Shown piece after piece: positions 32,530 through 44,439 of a DNA stretch of 64,000 nt (position 1 is the first letter of the stretch; each line of letters opens with the position of its first letter). The translations under genes were made by a program, and so were the position numbers. The notes under the pieces were generated by a model. That model was not told the DNA's origin. It ran no database searches and saw only the letters and a list, made by a program, of their open reading frames with translations. This DNA is from Gamarada debralockiae (Eukaryota; Ascomycota; Leotiomycetes; Helotiales; Hyphodiscaceae): the NCBI GenBank assembly GCA_002803225.1, contig NXFV01001128.1, positions 1-64,000 of the forward strand, read 5' to 3'.

Positions 32530-34043
32530 CAAATCCATTTAGGGTACAAACTTTCTTGTCTGAGGCCTCTTCTTCAACAACTTTTCCAACGATGTCACTT
32601 ACACCTAGAACTTTCTCTTCCTCCACCTTCGTCCAATAACCTGTACAGTTACTGGTAGCCCCTTGTAAACCTCTGGGCCATAAATGCTCCTAATATAGCC
32701 ATCTAGCTCACTCGTCCCATCCGATATCTCTTTGCTTTCAGATCCAAACTAGCTCGCATCAGACGAGAAGACTCGCAGTAGAATCGATAAAGCAGCCTTC
32801 TGATCGATTCTCCAAGAGATCCTTCATATCCTGCAGCTTTCAGTTTGTTCCAGCTTCTTCATAGCCCAACGAACGGGAGGCTGTGGGAGAATGTTTCCGT
32901 CCCGCTCCATGATCCCTATTTTTAGCTTCCTACCAGAAATCACTGATTGAAATATGTCGTCCCGCCATAGTATTGGCAGGCACTTCAGGACAACGAGCCA
33001 AGGTTGAGATGCGGCGATAGTCCTTATGAACAGTATCAAAGCGGATGACAAGTGGGACATTGGCTCGACGACTGAGGGGATTGTTCTTGGCATTCCATGG
33101 AGTTGAGTATGTTGTGGTATGGGATGTATGGTCTTAATCCCAAAAGGACTTGAGGCTGAAGGGCTGTTTGGGGTGAAGTCAGCTTGAAATTCGTTCGTCA
33201 TTCCTGGATGAGGGAAGGCAACAGCTCATTCTTTTTGGCGACAATTGCTCACCTACCTTCTAATAGAGCCACCCAGATCCGATCCTACACTAAAGCACTT
33301 GCGTGGAATCCAATAAGAGCTTCCTCTCCACCACTTCAATCTCTGTATGAGAATGAGGGGTTGAATGGGTTACTCGTCGTTCCAATGATACTGAATTTTG
33401 TCAGTCTCTTTCTCCGTCCCCTTTTCAGCTTTCTCCGAATTCCTGACTTACTTACGGTCTCTCCCCACATGCAACCTATACTTAAATTCGTCTTTACAAA
33501 GACAGCGGCACCCGCATTCTGCAAAAATCTCCACCAAACCACTATCTTTCGTATCTTTCTTTCCCGAGTTCGCCACGAATCCACTGGTCGTCTCCGTCCC
33601 GATCACTCAACATTGATCTTTAACAGAAATCGGGAGTCCAGGTAATGGACCAACTGTCTTCCCTCCGCTGGAGTTGAAGAACTCATCGAGCTTTTCTGCT
33701 TTTACTAAGGCTGATTGACATGGAAACTCCATGCAGCAACTCAAGAGTTGATGAGCGATTGTCGCATGATGGATTAAAGCTTTCAGGACCCGGACACTGG
33801 TATATTGGCCACTCGCAATGAATGAGATGATTCCGGGAACATCGAGGGATGTGGTTTCTAGTTCTTCAGTTGAGAGGAGCTGCGCAGGACATCTTGTACT
33901 GATGCGCTATCCGTGGTTGAGTGTGATAGTTGAGAGTGCGGATACTCTTGTGGAAGGGGTGAAAGTATGTTTGTTTTCTTTTCCAGCGCCCTGGACCCCC
34001 ATGATAAAGCGGTGCTAGCTAATATCCTTTCAGTGAATGTCAA
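32530..34043 (-). pseudogene. Amidase (amidase-signature family) pseudogene
   Basis: Intact genes of this family hydrolyse small amides or fatty-acid amides. Homology can be followed on the minus strand in pieces that switch frame: QLLSTEELETTSLDVPG and KTVGPLPGLPISVKDQC (catalytic Lys) with a stop right after it at about 33617; then QNAGAAVFVKTNLSIG and MWGETV; SIIGTTSNPFNPSFSYRD; SGGEEALIGFHASAL; then GSDLGGSIR after a one-base frameshift; IPSVVEPMSHLSSALILFI; and GYIRSIYGPEVYKGLPVTVQ with VIGRRW near the end (about 32650). The stop at 33336-33338 falls where the first catalytic Ser of the GGSSGG motif should be. Several single-base indels are needed to keep frame, so this is ordinary decay rather than RIP. 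A likely former intron (GTAGGT...CATCCAG) remains near 33190-33250. Confidence 0.85.
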
Positions 34044-34141
34044 TAAAATATAACTTCTAAGCCTACAGGCTGAGTTTGGCTTGGAAAGAAATTCTACAAG
34101 TCACACGTTCAGGGAGTCCATTACACCAGGGAAGGCATCAG

Positions 34142-34650
34142 AGATAAGGGCCACTTTACGTTGATAGTCTCTAATCAGAACTGCAATTGTCATGTTATGG
34201 GAGGGGACTTACGACCTAACACTTGGATGAAGAGAAGTGCGACTGCCAAGCGCGCGATTACGCGGGTCACGGCAAGATAAGAATTAACAACCTCCCATTT
34301 TCGGAGCGATTTCCTCCAGTGTGTCCTAGAATCAGCTATTACTCCGCCTTGACACAGGAAGATGTGCATCTTTTAGTATCAGAGCGGTTAGTACCAAGGT
34401 GTTGACAAGTCAAAGCCAATGGAGGTTATTTGGTACTGCATCGGCCAAGTGATATGCCATGGCTTTGAAATTGTATCTCCTTCGTCATTGAACTACCTCA
34501 GAGCATCCTAGTGGATGTCTTATCTCTTGCTATAAGTCTGCATTTCGGACAAGAGCACAGTCTATAGCTTTTGCTGCCAAGAAGCAGGCTCAAATGTCCG
34601 ATGCTACTCCCATCCTAAGTCACTCAAACATTTAAGCGCAGTTGTTATCT
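34142..34650. promoter_or_regulatory. Four GATA-factor sites between the amidase and permease pseudogenes
   Basis: AGATAAG occurs at 34142-34148 and 34275-34281. CTTATCT (its reverse complement) is at 34519-34525 and TTATCT at 34645-34650. HGATAR is the binding site of AreA/NIT2 nitrogen regulators, and multiple sites between divergent nitrogen-catabolic genes are usual. The sites are exact matches; their past function is inferred from the neighbouring gene families. Confidence 0.4.
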
Positions 34651-34709
34651 TCTCGCTCTTCCCTGACTCTTACTGCCCTTTCCTCACGTTGCAACGGATC
34701 TCTGAGACA

Positions 34710-36409
34710 ATGGACGAAGAAAAGCAAATTGCCACTAACAATGTCAAGCTCGCCGGGGCCACAGACGATTCCGAGACAAATCTCGATGACCCCCAAGACA
34801 TTTACATTGACCCAGAGTTAGAGAAGCGCGTGATGGGAAAGCTCGGCAATTCGTTCTCCCCCAATTTGCAATTCTAGTTCTCATAGCCTATCTCGATCGA
34901 TCTAACATTAGTCTATATCGCCCTTCTCTCGCTCCAAGATTACTCTTCACAAATTCGTAGGAAGTGCGAAACTCTTCGGCCTCGAAGCCGATCTCGATTT
35001 CGTAGGAAACGACTGCGGCAACATTTCAACCTTATTCAACGTGTCCTACATTATCTTCGAAACACCCTGGATCATGGCTGTCAAACGCTATGGAGCAAAT
35101 TCCGTTGTGGCTGTCACTTTTATCTGCTGGAGCGTAGTGATTATCGGACAGGGTATATCAAGAATCATGGAGAAGCTATCGTTGTGCGACTTCTACTCGG
35201 AAGTTTGAAGCTGGCCTGTTCCCGGCCCTGACATTTGTCATCTCCACGATTCATTCCAGAGAGAAGCAAACGAAACGAGTTGAGTACCCTATGGTGACTT
35301 TCCGGGGCATTGGGTGGCCTGGTTGCCTATGGTATCCAATTGATGGGCAACAGACGCGGTAATGAGACGTGGAGATGGCTGTGTATCATTGGAGTGATCA
35401 GCGTTGTGATCTGTGGAGGGGCTTGGTTCTTCCCCCCTAAGATCCAGAGCCAGCGCCGTTCCTCACTTCAGAAGCACAAGAAATGATGAGGGCTCGGAAG
35501 CAATGAGATATTATCTACAAGTCGATAACAAATTCTCGAGGATTACACAAGGATGGCTTTCACTGATCCGTTTATTTTGTATAAGCGCAGTGCTTCTATT
35601 TGTTCTTCCATCCCGCTATTTGGATTTGGGACTTTCTTGCCAACTATTATCAAGGTCTTGGGTGAGTATTGTCAAAAATTTAGGAAGAATCCAGCTGACT
35701 TGGAATAGTTACACTTCTCTTCAAGCGAACTACCTTACCATCCCCGTCTACATATTCGCATGCGTCATGCTCTTCACCCTCTCCTGCACTTCAGACCGCA
35801 CTAAGAAGCGTGGTATGGTTATTTTCATCGCGCCCATGCCAGTTCTCGTTGGTTGCATCCTCATCGTGGCAACTTCGAGTGTTGGAGTTAGATACTTTGC
35901 GATGTTTCTGTGTGGAGGAGGTGAGCAACTCCATCTCAACATCCTCGTGAAAGAGACTGACAGCAGGAAAAGACAGGCATTTATGCATACAATTGTCTGC
36001 TCTTGACATGGGATTCAAACAACCTAAGCCAGATTACAAGCGCAGTGTCGGCGTTCCCCTATTCGCTTCGTTGGCGAGCATTTCGAGGCTGGTCTCAACC
36101 CAAATATATCCGTCTACAGATGGTCCGAGGTATATTCTCACTGGTCTCTCCGATATCGCTCATATAGATGCTGATGTGGGTTGCTTGCATAGGTACATCA
36201 AAGGCAATGCTATTACCAGTAGTCTGGGTATGGAGATCGTTGCATGCCTAGGCATAGGCGCTGTTTACATGCTTCTGAAATGGAGGAACAAGAAGCAGGA
36301 ACTCGTTGATCAGGGGGTGACGGACAATGGTAAGAAAGGAGATCAGGGCTGGACTTCACATACAATCTCTGAGCATATAGTGAGCAATACTGTCAACAGC
36401 AGTTTTTGA
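34710..36409 (+). pseudogene. MFS allantoate-permease-like (Dal5 family) transporter pseudogene
   Basis: The N-terminus MDEEKQIATNNVKLAG and IDPELEKRVMGKLG is followed by a frameshift. Then FVLPQFAILVLIAYLDRSNI (first membrane helix) appears in another frame. GSAKLFGLEADLDFVGND and ISTLFNVSYIIFETPWIMAV follow, then a stop at about 35206. Further pieces are the LQANYLTIPVYIFACVMLF segment, DRTKKRGMVIFIAPMPVLVG, FAMFLCGGG, and in yet another frame DYKRSVGVPLFASLASIS with ACLGIGAVYMLLKWRNKK and GVTDNGKKGDQG. These are the hallmark segments of fungal anion:cation symporters for allantoate, ureidosuccinate and similar substrates. Multiple indels and stops make it non-functional. It is transcribed away from the amidase pseudogene, and the two probably decayed together. 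Confidence 0.85.
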
Positions 36410-36619
36410 AAACTTTTACAACAGTACTTTGTCTCAATGCTCGGCTTTCATTAATCACTTTGGGCACTAGGTGATATCTACTTTTGAAACTCACCAAGTC
36501 TTCGTAATGTTTCGAAGCATCATAGACAACTGTATTTCGCGTGCGAAGTTACAAAATCCTCGCTTGAACAAATGCAATAATCCACACAACTATCAATACA
36601 CCCCCCATACCCAAAACAA

Positions 36620-38158
36620 CTAAGCAAAGTCGAATCTGTCTGGCAACACAATAGGCGCTACCAGGGTCCAGATATAGATAGCGTAGCAGATCCAAGCACT
36701 AACAATCTTGACCCAGCTAGCCCAGTACGTCCTTCCAACTGGCTCGAAGTCGTGAATTTCATGATCGTCTGAATCAATTCGCTGCGTCAGAAGAGTCGCA
36801 ACCCATGTCGTAGCCAGGAAGAAAATTATATGGAATAGGGCGTAGCTGTATTGAGTTGAGGTCCTCTCGTCGTCCTTTGAGGTGTTTCCACTGTCGCTCT
36901 CCTCGTCATCGTCCAATAGAGCATCAGCGGGAAGACTGCCTTCTTCGACGGCTTGACGGAGAGCTGCAGCCCGCATCTCACGACGGCTGTCTGGTTGCTG
37001 AGTGACGAGGTCATGCTCGTCATCGTCGGGAAGCTGGATCTTCTTGCCTTTTGCTCCGAGAGCAAGTGATTGTGTGGCAGCCCTGGTGGTAGTATATGCG
37101 ACTGTGAGCATGGTGACAATAGCACCAATAACGATTGTGGTGGTACGCGTGCCGTTGGCTCTGATGAGAGGGTTGCATTGTTTGTCGTCAGGCTCCATGG
37201 AAACAGCGGACATGGTGAGGTATGTGCAGTAGACTGCAACCATGGCTGATTGGGCGAGCCCGGCTCGAGGGTTGAAATCTTGGACTGCTGGGTGAACTGA
37301 AATAAAGGAGACAATGAGAAGAAGGATGAGGTTGATCGTGATAGCGGCCTGGTTCATAGAGCATCCGCTGTGGGCGAAGAAGACGTATTGGAGAATCGTC
37401 ATTGCCAATGAAGCAGCGTACATCCCCAATGTTGATCCAATCAAAACCCCTCTCCAGACTCGAGAATCGTACGTGTCAATTTGCTCGAGACAGTATTCCG
37501 CCCATGTGTGTGCGAGGTCGACGAGGAGGATCAATCCAAGAAGGAGGAAGAGAGTAGCCCCGGTGAAGGCAATGTAGTTACCCCACACCATGAAGAACTT
37601 ATCGGGAATGAGGAAGGACAGGACAATCAAAGCCAACCATGCGATGATCTTTGGTCCCCAAAATCCGTTCTGTATAGAAGCTCGAGGATTCTTCGAAGAG
37701 TTGACGCCTAGAAGAATAACGCTCATAATCAGATGGAAGATGCCGAGCGCCCAGTTGATTCTGTGAACAGCAACCCATCCGTAGCACTCTCCTTCCGGGC
37801 AAGTGATGGTCATATAATCGAGCGTCAAATGTTGTAACTTTTTGATCGCCCATGGCGTGAGCATTATCCACGATAGAATAGAGTTTATGAGGAGGATGAG
37901 CGCATATGCGATACGAGTGGCAACGCTACAAGAACCATTAGCCTTTGAATCCAATCAAGACCTATTCAACTGACCTGTTACCACACTTTCCGCAAGCGCT
38001 GCATACAGCAGAACAAGTAGCTGCTCCGCAACAGCTGGCCGCGAATGTCATTAACTGTACGAATGTCAGTGTCCATCAGGCAGTCGTCTTGAGATGCTGT
38101 GACGTACTGTGCTCATACTGGGGACCGCCAGTAACGGTATAGAGAGTAGAGCGCCCAT
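36620..38158 (-). CDS. TMS1: TMS1/Serinc (TDE1) family membrane protein (478 aa)
   Basis: Multi-pass membrane protein of the serine incorporator family. Animal members have been linked to serine incorporation and lipid scrambling; the yeast orthologue is vacuolar and poorly understood. Exons: 38158-38108, 38054-37975 and 37925-36620. The introns are 53 and 49 nt, and the frame is kept. The N-terminus MGALLSIPLLAVPSMST and the cysteine-rich stretch ASCCGAATCSAVCSACGKCG are family hallmarks that exist only after splicing. About ten hydrophobic segments follow. The conserved ITCPEGECYGWVAVHRI and FWGPKIIAWLALIV regions are present, with an acidic loop before the last two helices (DDDEESDSGN). 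Length is normal. It is divergent from MCH1, and its end faces the end of the permease pseudogene. Confidence 0.94.
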
Positions 38159-38557
38159 ATTGACGATCCGCTATCAGGAATAACTGTTTTTAAGATATAC
38201 TCGACAAGCTGCTGGTTGAATTACAGCAATTATTATGATGATGGAGGTCGGATGTTGAGAGGCACGAGATGTTCTTGGATGCGCGGCTGCTGAGGCTTGG
38301 TTTTACCGGCGCTAGCGTTAAAAGCGTCTCTCGATAGCCATAGTTTTGCCGGGTGCGATAACGTACGAGTCAATGAAACATGGCTTGGGTTATCTCAAAT
38401 GACACCGACAATTTCCTGTCCAACGTTGAATCAATCTCGTTCTATTAATCCTTCTTTCAATTTACCTGGACCACAATCACACAGGATGACCTGCCTCTGC
38501 TCATAACTATCTAGTCATTCACAATGATTCGCAAGTGACGGATCAACACCAATCACC
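38159..38557. promoter_or_regulatory. Divergent promoter region, TMS1 / MCH1
   Basis: 399 bp shared between two outward-transcribed membrane-protein genes. A short frame at 38297-38506 has no motif. No clear TATA box or repeat is seen. Confidence 0.45.
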
Positions 38558-40372
38558 ATGTCGGAACGCTCTCTCTACATAGCGCGGATCGTGTCGAGTA
38601 TCGCCGCGACGTTTATATCATTGGCATGCGGGACCAATGTATGTTGGATCGCGTCCTATGACAGCCAACGCTGACAGAAGCAGTATGTCTATTCGGCATG
38701 GGGTCCTCAGTTCGCGGAGAAGCTCTTGCTCTCCTCAACACAGCAGAACCTGATAGTACGATATCCCACTCTCGTTCTCCAACTGCATTCTGACAAGCCT
38801 AGGGACTCTCTGGTAATTTGGGGATGTACTCTTTGGGAATACCTGTTGGGATGTTGGTGGATGCGAAAGGGCCCCGAATTGCTGTCATAATGGGAGCTGT
38901 GTTACTGGCATTGGGCTACTTCCCCCTACACCAGGCGTACGATAAGGGTTCGGGCTCGATGCCATTACTCTGCCTCTTCTCCTTCTTTACGGGCCTCGGC
39001 GGATGTGCTGCATTCGCTGCTGCCATCAAGACCTCCGCCTTGAATTGGCCCCATCACCGAGGAACTGCCACGGCATTTCCTCTGGCCGCGTTTGGATTGA
39101 GCGCCTTCTTCTTCTCCGTATTCGCACAAATTATCGTTCCAGGAAACACAGGCGACTTCCTAATGTTACTAGCCAGCGGGACATTTGGATTAGTGTTCAT
39201 ATCCTTCTTCTTCCTCCGAGTGCTCCCACACCCCCACTATTCAGCGGTTCCCACAGCCGACGGCCTCTCCCGATCCAACTCGAACCGACTTCACCGAACG
39301 AATTCGGAGAGCAAGCACCGTGCACAGAGCATAATTGTCGAACCTGGTAGGTCAACTTTTGCAGTTGCCCCTTCCGACGAAGACGAAGACATCTTAAATC
39401 AACAAGATGGAAATGTAGGAGCAGAGGCACCTGAGGCCTTGAGCGCCGAAACAGACGAGACCTCCTCCTTGATGTCCAGATCGTCGTCATCGAGCCCGGG
39501 TGATGTTTCTGTTGAGAATAGTGTTAAGGATCATGCCCATCGTGTAGATGTTCGAGGTTTAAAGATGTTGCCGCTGGTTGAGTTTTGGCAACTGTTTGCC
39601 CTTATGGGGATTTTAACTGGCATTGGGTTGATGACTATCAAGTAAGTCAAACTCCCTATCCTAATTATTTTCCATACTAATTCTTGAAAAAGCAACATTG
39701 GTAATGACGCCACCGCCTTATGGCGCCATTACGATGACTCGGTAACGGAAGACTTCATCATGAAGCGCCAAGCAATGCACGTCTCCATCCTCTCAGTCTG
39801 CAGCTTTACAGGACGTCTCCTCAGCGGTCAGTCTTACCCCTTTTCCTTCGTCCTCTCCCTCACAAACTGATATCAATCCAGGCGTCGGATCCGACTTCCT
39901 CGTCAAAGTCCTCAAAGCATCCCGCCTCTGGTGCCTAACCCTCGCCTCCCTAATCTTCCTAACTGCGCAACTCTTCGCCCTCTCAATACAAAACCCACAC
40001 TATCTCGGTCTCGTCTCAGGCTTCACGGGTCTCGCGTACGGCTTCCTCTTCGGCTGTTTCCCCTCCCTAGTCGCCGAAGCCTTTGGCGTTCACGGGCTGA
40101 GCCAGAATTGGGGATGCATGACACTGTCCCCTGTTATCAGTGGGAATATATTTAATCTGTTCTACGGGATTATGTATGACAGACATAGTATTGTGAAGGA
40201 TGGTGGTGAAAGGGTGTGCACGGAGGGTCTGGAGTGTTATCGGAGTGCGTATTTAGTGACGGTGGTAGCATGTTTGTTGGGGTTGGTGGTGAGCTTATGG
40301 AGTATTAGGTATACTCATGCTTTGAGGATGGAGGAGGAGAGGGTTAGGGAATTAGGGGAACATGATGCGTGA
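38558..40372 (+). CDS. MCH1: MCH1-type MFS transporter (538 aa)
   Basis: Major facilitator resembling yeast Mch1 and the nodulin-like group. The substrate is unknown, and the yeast protein does not transport monocarboxylates despite its name. Five exons: 38558-38638, 38684-38755, 38803-39641, 39693-39826 and 39882-40372. All introns are 45-55 nt with standard ends. Exons 1-2 give the first helix and YVYSAWGPQFAEKL. The MFS loop MLVDAKGPR follows. A long acidic/Ser-rich cytoplasmic loop (about residues 190-290) separates the two six-helix halves. The second half includes NIGNDATALW, GVGSDFL and LTLSPVISGNIFNLFYG-like segments. The C-terminus is short and acidic. The model needs all five exons; individual frames give only fragments. 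Confidence 0.85.
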
Positions 40373-40752
40373 TTTGAACGGAAGGGGAGGTTGGATATAC
40401 CCGATGAGTGGAGGGAGATGAGCTGGACTGGCGGTTACTGTTGACGAAAACCGAATATAGACACAGGACGACTGCATTGTAATAAAAGGTGGCGTTTGAT
40501 AGAGCTTTCCTTTCTTGATTTGAGCATTTAGAGCGACGACGAATACGACAGATGAATTTGCAAGCAGCATCGAGGGCAGTTGAAGACGCAACTTGTCAAC
40601 ATTCTTTCCTCATTTCGCTGACATGCCAAGTTTTGCTATTGAACTATAGAACAAACCTCCCCAGTTCCTAGTTCAAATTTACGTACAATCTGGAAACGCT
40701 TTTCTCGAGCCCTTTCCTCCAAACATTCTCCCCCTTTCAATCGCTTAACCAT
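40373..40752. other. Intergenic between convergent genes
   Basis: 380 bp between the ends of the MCH1-type gene and the second SDR gene. No gene, repeat or RNA is evident. Confidence 0.4.
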
Positions 40753-41733
40753 TCAAATTCCCCGTCCTCCATCAATCTCTAAACAGGTACCAGTAATGAA
40801 CTTCGCCTCATCACTCGCCAAAAACAAACAGTAATTTGCAACATCAGTCGGGTCCGTGAGTCTTCCCAAAGGCACGTTACCGAGGAATTTCTTCACGTTT
40901 TCTTCGGTGAAGGGGACGCCTACGAAAGTCTCGAATCTGTTCTCATCAACACTTGTCTCTCCAATAGTCATCGAATCTGGAAAGGAATCGGGGTTGGGGA
41001 AGATATAGAGGAACTTACAGTCCAGTGCCACTCAAAAGAGGACAAACTGAGTTAACTCGAATTTTCTTGTCGCCGTACTCGGCCGCGAGTCCTTTGGTAG
41101 CATTTGCCACGGCGGCTTTGCTGGCGTTGTACCATACCAAGCCAGGACGAGGTCGTGTGGCGCCGATGGAGGCTATGTTGATTATGCTACCTCCTTCACC
41201 TTGATTGATGAGGTTGGGAATGAAGTGTCTCGAGGACTGAGATGATGTTAGAGTTGCTCGGGTGAGAGGAGAAGGGTGTGATGTAGAGGGAGCTACTCAC
41301 GTAGAAGATGCTCTTGACATTCACGGCAAACACTTTATCGAACTCATCTTCAATTACTTCCATCGAGGGCTATGTCACTCACATTAGCTCCAATTCTCCC
41401 CATCAAAATATCTCACCCACGTACCTTATTCCTATAACTCGTCCCGGCATTATTAACCAAAATATCCAACCTCCCAAATTTACCCACCGTATTCTCAATG
41501 CAACGCTCCCAATCCTCCTCATTCGTCACATCCATCTTTATGAAATGCATACTCTTTGGATGCGTAGTGGCAACGCGTTCGCCGCCAATAGAATCCAGGT
41601 CTGCTACGACGACTTTGCAGCCTTCTTCTGCGAAACGTTTGCTGATTGCTTCGCCGAAGCCGGATCCGCCTCCTGTTACTATGGCGACTTTGCCGGACAA
41701 GCGGCTGCCGAGAACTTTGGGTTCGGTGGACAT
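40753..41733 (-). CDS. Short-chain dehydrogenase/reductase (SDR), 259 aa
   Basis: Classical SDR of unknown substrate. Four exons: 41733-41425, 41369-41301, 41236-41019 and 40936-40753. The introns are 55, 64 and 82 nt. For the last intron I chose the acceptor GAACAG at 40937 because it restores the frame and joins SGTGL to [13 protein letters not shown]; an earlier CCAG does not keep frame. Motifs are [13 protein letters not shown] (cofactor), [12 protein letters not shown] (catalytic Ser region), YNASK (catalytic Tyr-Lys) and the C-terminal [12 protein letters not shown]. The family resembles 3-oxoacyl-ACP reductase or glucose dehydrogenase-like SDRs. It is not closely similar to the SDR at 5.4 kb, so the two are not tandem duplicates. 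Confidence 0.9.
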
Positions 41734-44439
41734 TTTGGCGTTGCTGATGTTGTTTGGTCTGGATGAGGGTGGAACAAGGTTGGATGGATATTAGAACATA
41801 AAAGGGGAAAAGAACGTCCGATTTGACGAAGTTTATCTAGATTTGGGGAAGTGTTACTGCATCTGCGTATGAGTTGATTGAGAGCTTTTCAATGGAAGCT
41901 GAGGAGTAAGATGTATATGAATTCTAAAGCGTAGCCGTTACATTGTAGAAGGTGTAGGATGAGGCCGAGTGGCATGAGGGGTAAATCACGTGGTGTACGG
42001 TTGGGGAGCTCTCCCTTCAAGGACCGCCAATCATCCAGTACGTATTTGTGGGAGCTTGTCTTCAAAGTTCTTGGTGACAAACAAATAACCGTAGATAGCC
42101 TTATGTATATCCCAATCAAATGGTAGTATCTTGAACCTGAGGATTAGGACTGCTGAATTTCTCGAATTAAGCTGTCTGGAGATCTTATCTTATCACCCCG
42201 CATCTCCCGCACCCCTTTTCACGGCTTCTCACCTCCACGTGCTGTCGGAGCTTCTCCTCCAAGATCATCGACCATACAGGTTACCCTAGGATTTATTGAC
42301 TATCTTAAGATCTATTTTTGAAAGATAGACCTGATTCAAACCTGGACGATAAAGCAAATCCTCCTAAACATGGTCGATGTCGTGTTCCCTTCGCCAAGAA
42401 ATTCCGTTGACGCAGAGACGCGAATACAGTGCGCCACAAAGCGTAGCTTCGAAAGGGATCGTGAAATCAATGATACCTCTCTTCTTCTGCTTCCAATAAA
42501 CACTCACTTCCTTCTATTCTGGGTACGACACCCGGTATTTCACGCATAACTTGAAACAAGACAGCTGCGTCATACAAGGCTGTGGTCTTTCGGCTTGATA
42601 CTTTGGAGTGATGATGGGAGCCTTTTGAGCTTTGGAGTTTTTGTCACTGGTTGCTACAAGGCTGCAGGGATAGTTCGAGATTTGAAATGTTGTTGGGGGG
42701 CGTGCGAGGAAGTGTCGTCCCCTGTTTGTGCCTTGTTTTCGAGTGTATGAAGGATGCGGACGCGGTCTTGCCAAGCCGGACCATAGTGGATATGGCTGGA
42801 TAGAGAGAGCTTCCCGCGGGGTTCTCCCGGTGTCTTGCAGCTCTATCTGCGAATCCATTAGACATCCTGAGAATGGCTTCGTACAAGCGCCTTTCTGTGA
42901 CAGCATGCGGAAGAATAGGCCGATGCCTCATTTGCGAGGATAAGAATGAATGCAACGTCATGATAGCGATATGCACGCCACCACGTCGATGTCGATGGCA
43001 GCATGGGATTCTTGTGTAATGACGGGTAAATCCTCATTGGACAGCAACGACACCACTCCTTGAAGAAGGTACAACGGCAACGCCGAATTATTTTTGCTTT
43101 GCTTCATGTACATCGTCATACTTCAACAGAATATCTACCACTTTCGTTGTTCCGCTCTCACATGAGGTGAAAGCTAGAAACAGCGCCAAAGTAGTGGGTG
43201 CAAAAGACTTTCATTCGGCCTTTTCGGAGGTACTCTTGAATATGGGTCTCATCCAAGCCTAGAAAAACCAAGATACCATCACTTCTCCGCAGGCGCCTTA
43301 CTCTAGGTCATGCACGTCAAGGCTTGACGGAGATTCAGTCGATGTTGCCAGCCGAATTTCAAATCAAATCGATTCCGTTTTAGATGAATGTAATTTTATA
43401 TCCAAGCCTCACGCGCGAGCGAGCCGACGCTCACCCCTTGATTGCCGACCCTTTACCAACCTCCTCGATTCCTCCCCAGGCTGACAAGGCTCCGGAGCAT
43501 AGATTGACTGACGTGATTGAGGCAGCCCAGCCACCTTCTTTTCACTCATACTCGCAGGTCTCCACTTTCTCGAAACAGGTCGAATTGCAGATTTACATCT
43601 ACTGTAGACTTTTGAGGTGGATCTAGCTGCACGCGGACAAACTCTGACTTGCTCTGATCGAATGGCGAGAGTTACGCCCCCATATGCACTTTGACTTTCT
43701 GATGCCAATTTAGGTGTGCCAGAGCGGCTTGCTCCTTGTCCAACAAGACAGCCCCCCTGCAGATGCTCAAGAAGCTCTTCCAAAATCCTTGGTCGCACAC
43801 ATGCAACCAATATTGCAGAGCTCACACACAGTATTTGAAAGCACTAACTGAACCCTAGAAAGGGTACCTAAGTCGAATCGGCGTCCCGGGGGGCAAGAAT
43901 AATAAACCGGCCTTATCCCGTTCGTTCAGGCCATCGAAACAAAATCGCGGTGTGATAGACCACAGTGACATCTCGTAATTCTCATTGAATTCTAGCTCCG
44001 TCCTCAGAATTCCGCCGCCTCAAAACAACTACCATGGCCATGAGACCGTAGATCGTGTCAATCCTCCTCTTCCTCTTCCTCTTCCACAACTCACTGTCGC
44101 TCCCCACCACACATTCGTTACTTGTATGGTAATAGAATTGTATGTTTGACCCTCTGGCTGCGTTGACCCTGCCTTTTCTTGAAACATTCAATCCTGATGA
44201 TCCTTTCAGACTGCAGATCGGTGTTCATTTTAACTCGCTCCGTCGTTCGTTAGAAAACTGCTGCAAAAGACCGTGCTTTGTTGCTGGCCCGCAGCCAAGG
44301 AAGAACTTGCCTCGCCTATCGGGACTCTCCCTTCGAATCTTCGCGACTTTCACATTTCTGTCCCCCAATTTCTCTCAATAACATCGACCACGCGATTGCA
44401 ACGTCGCGACGGAGTGGACCAGCCGACAAAGTCTTTTAG
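41734..44439. other. 2.7-kb region without a convincing gene
   Basis: Frames at 41889-42119, 42514-42976, 43384-43825 and 43982-44191 overlap each other on both strands and show no motif, good splice partner or typical composition. The last 400 bp is the promoter and leader of BST1. No repeat was recognised. Confidence 0.45.

Noticed and set aside
36600..41733. Secondary-metabolite or transporter cluster around TMS1, MCH1 and SDR
   Set aside because: No polyketide synthase, NRPS, terpene cyclase or pathway regulator; these are common housekeeping families.
43409..43825. 138-codon minus-strand frame
   Set aside because: Basic, low-complexity, no motif, overlapped by other frames and no splice partner.
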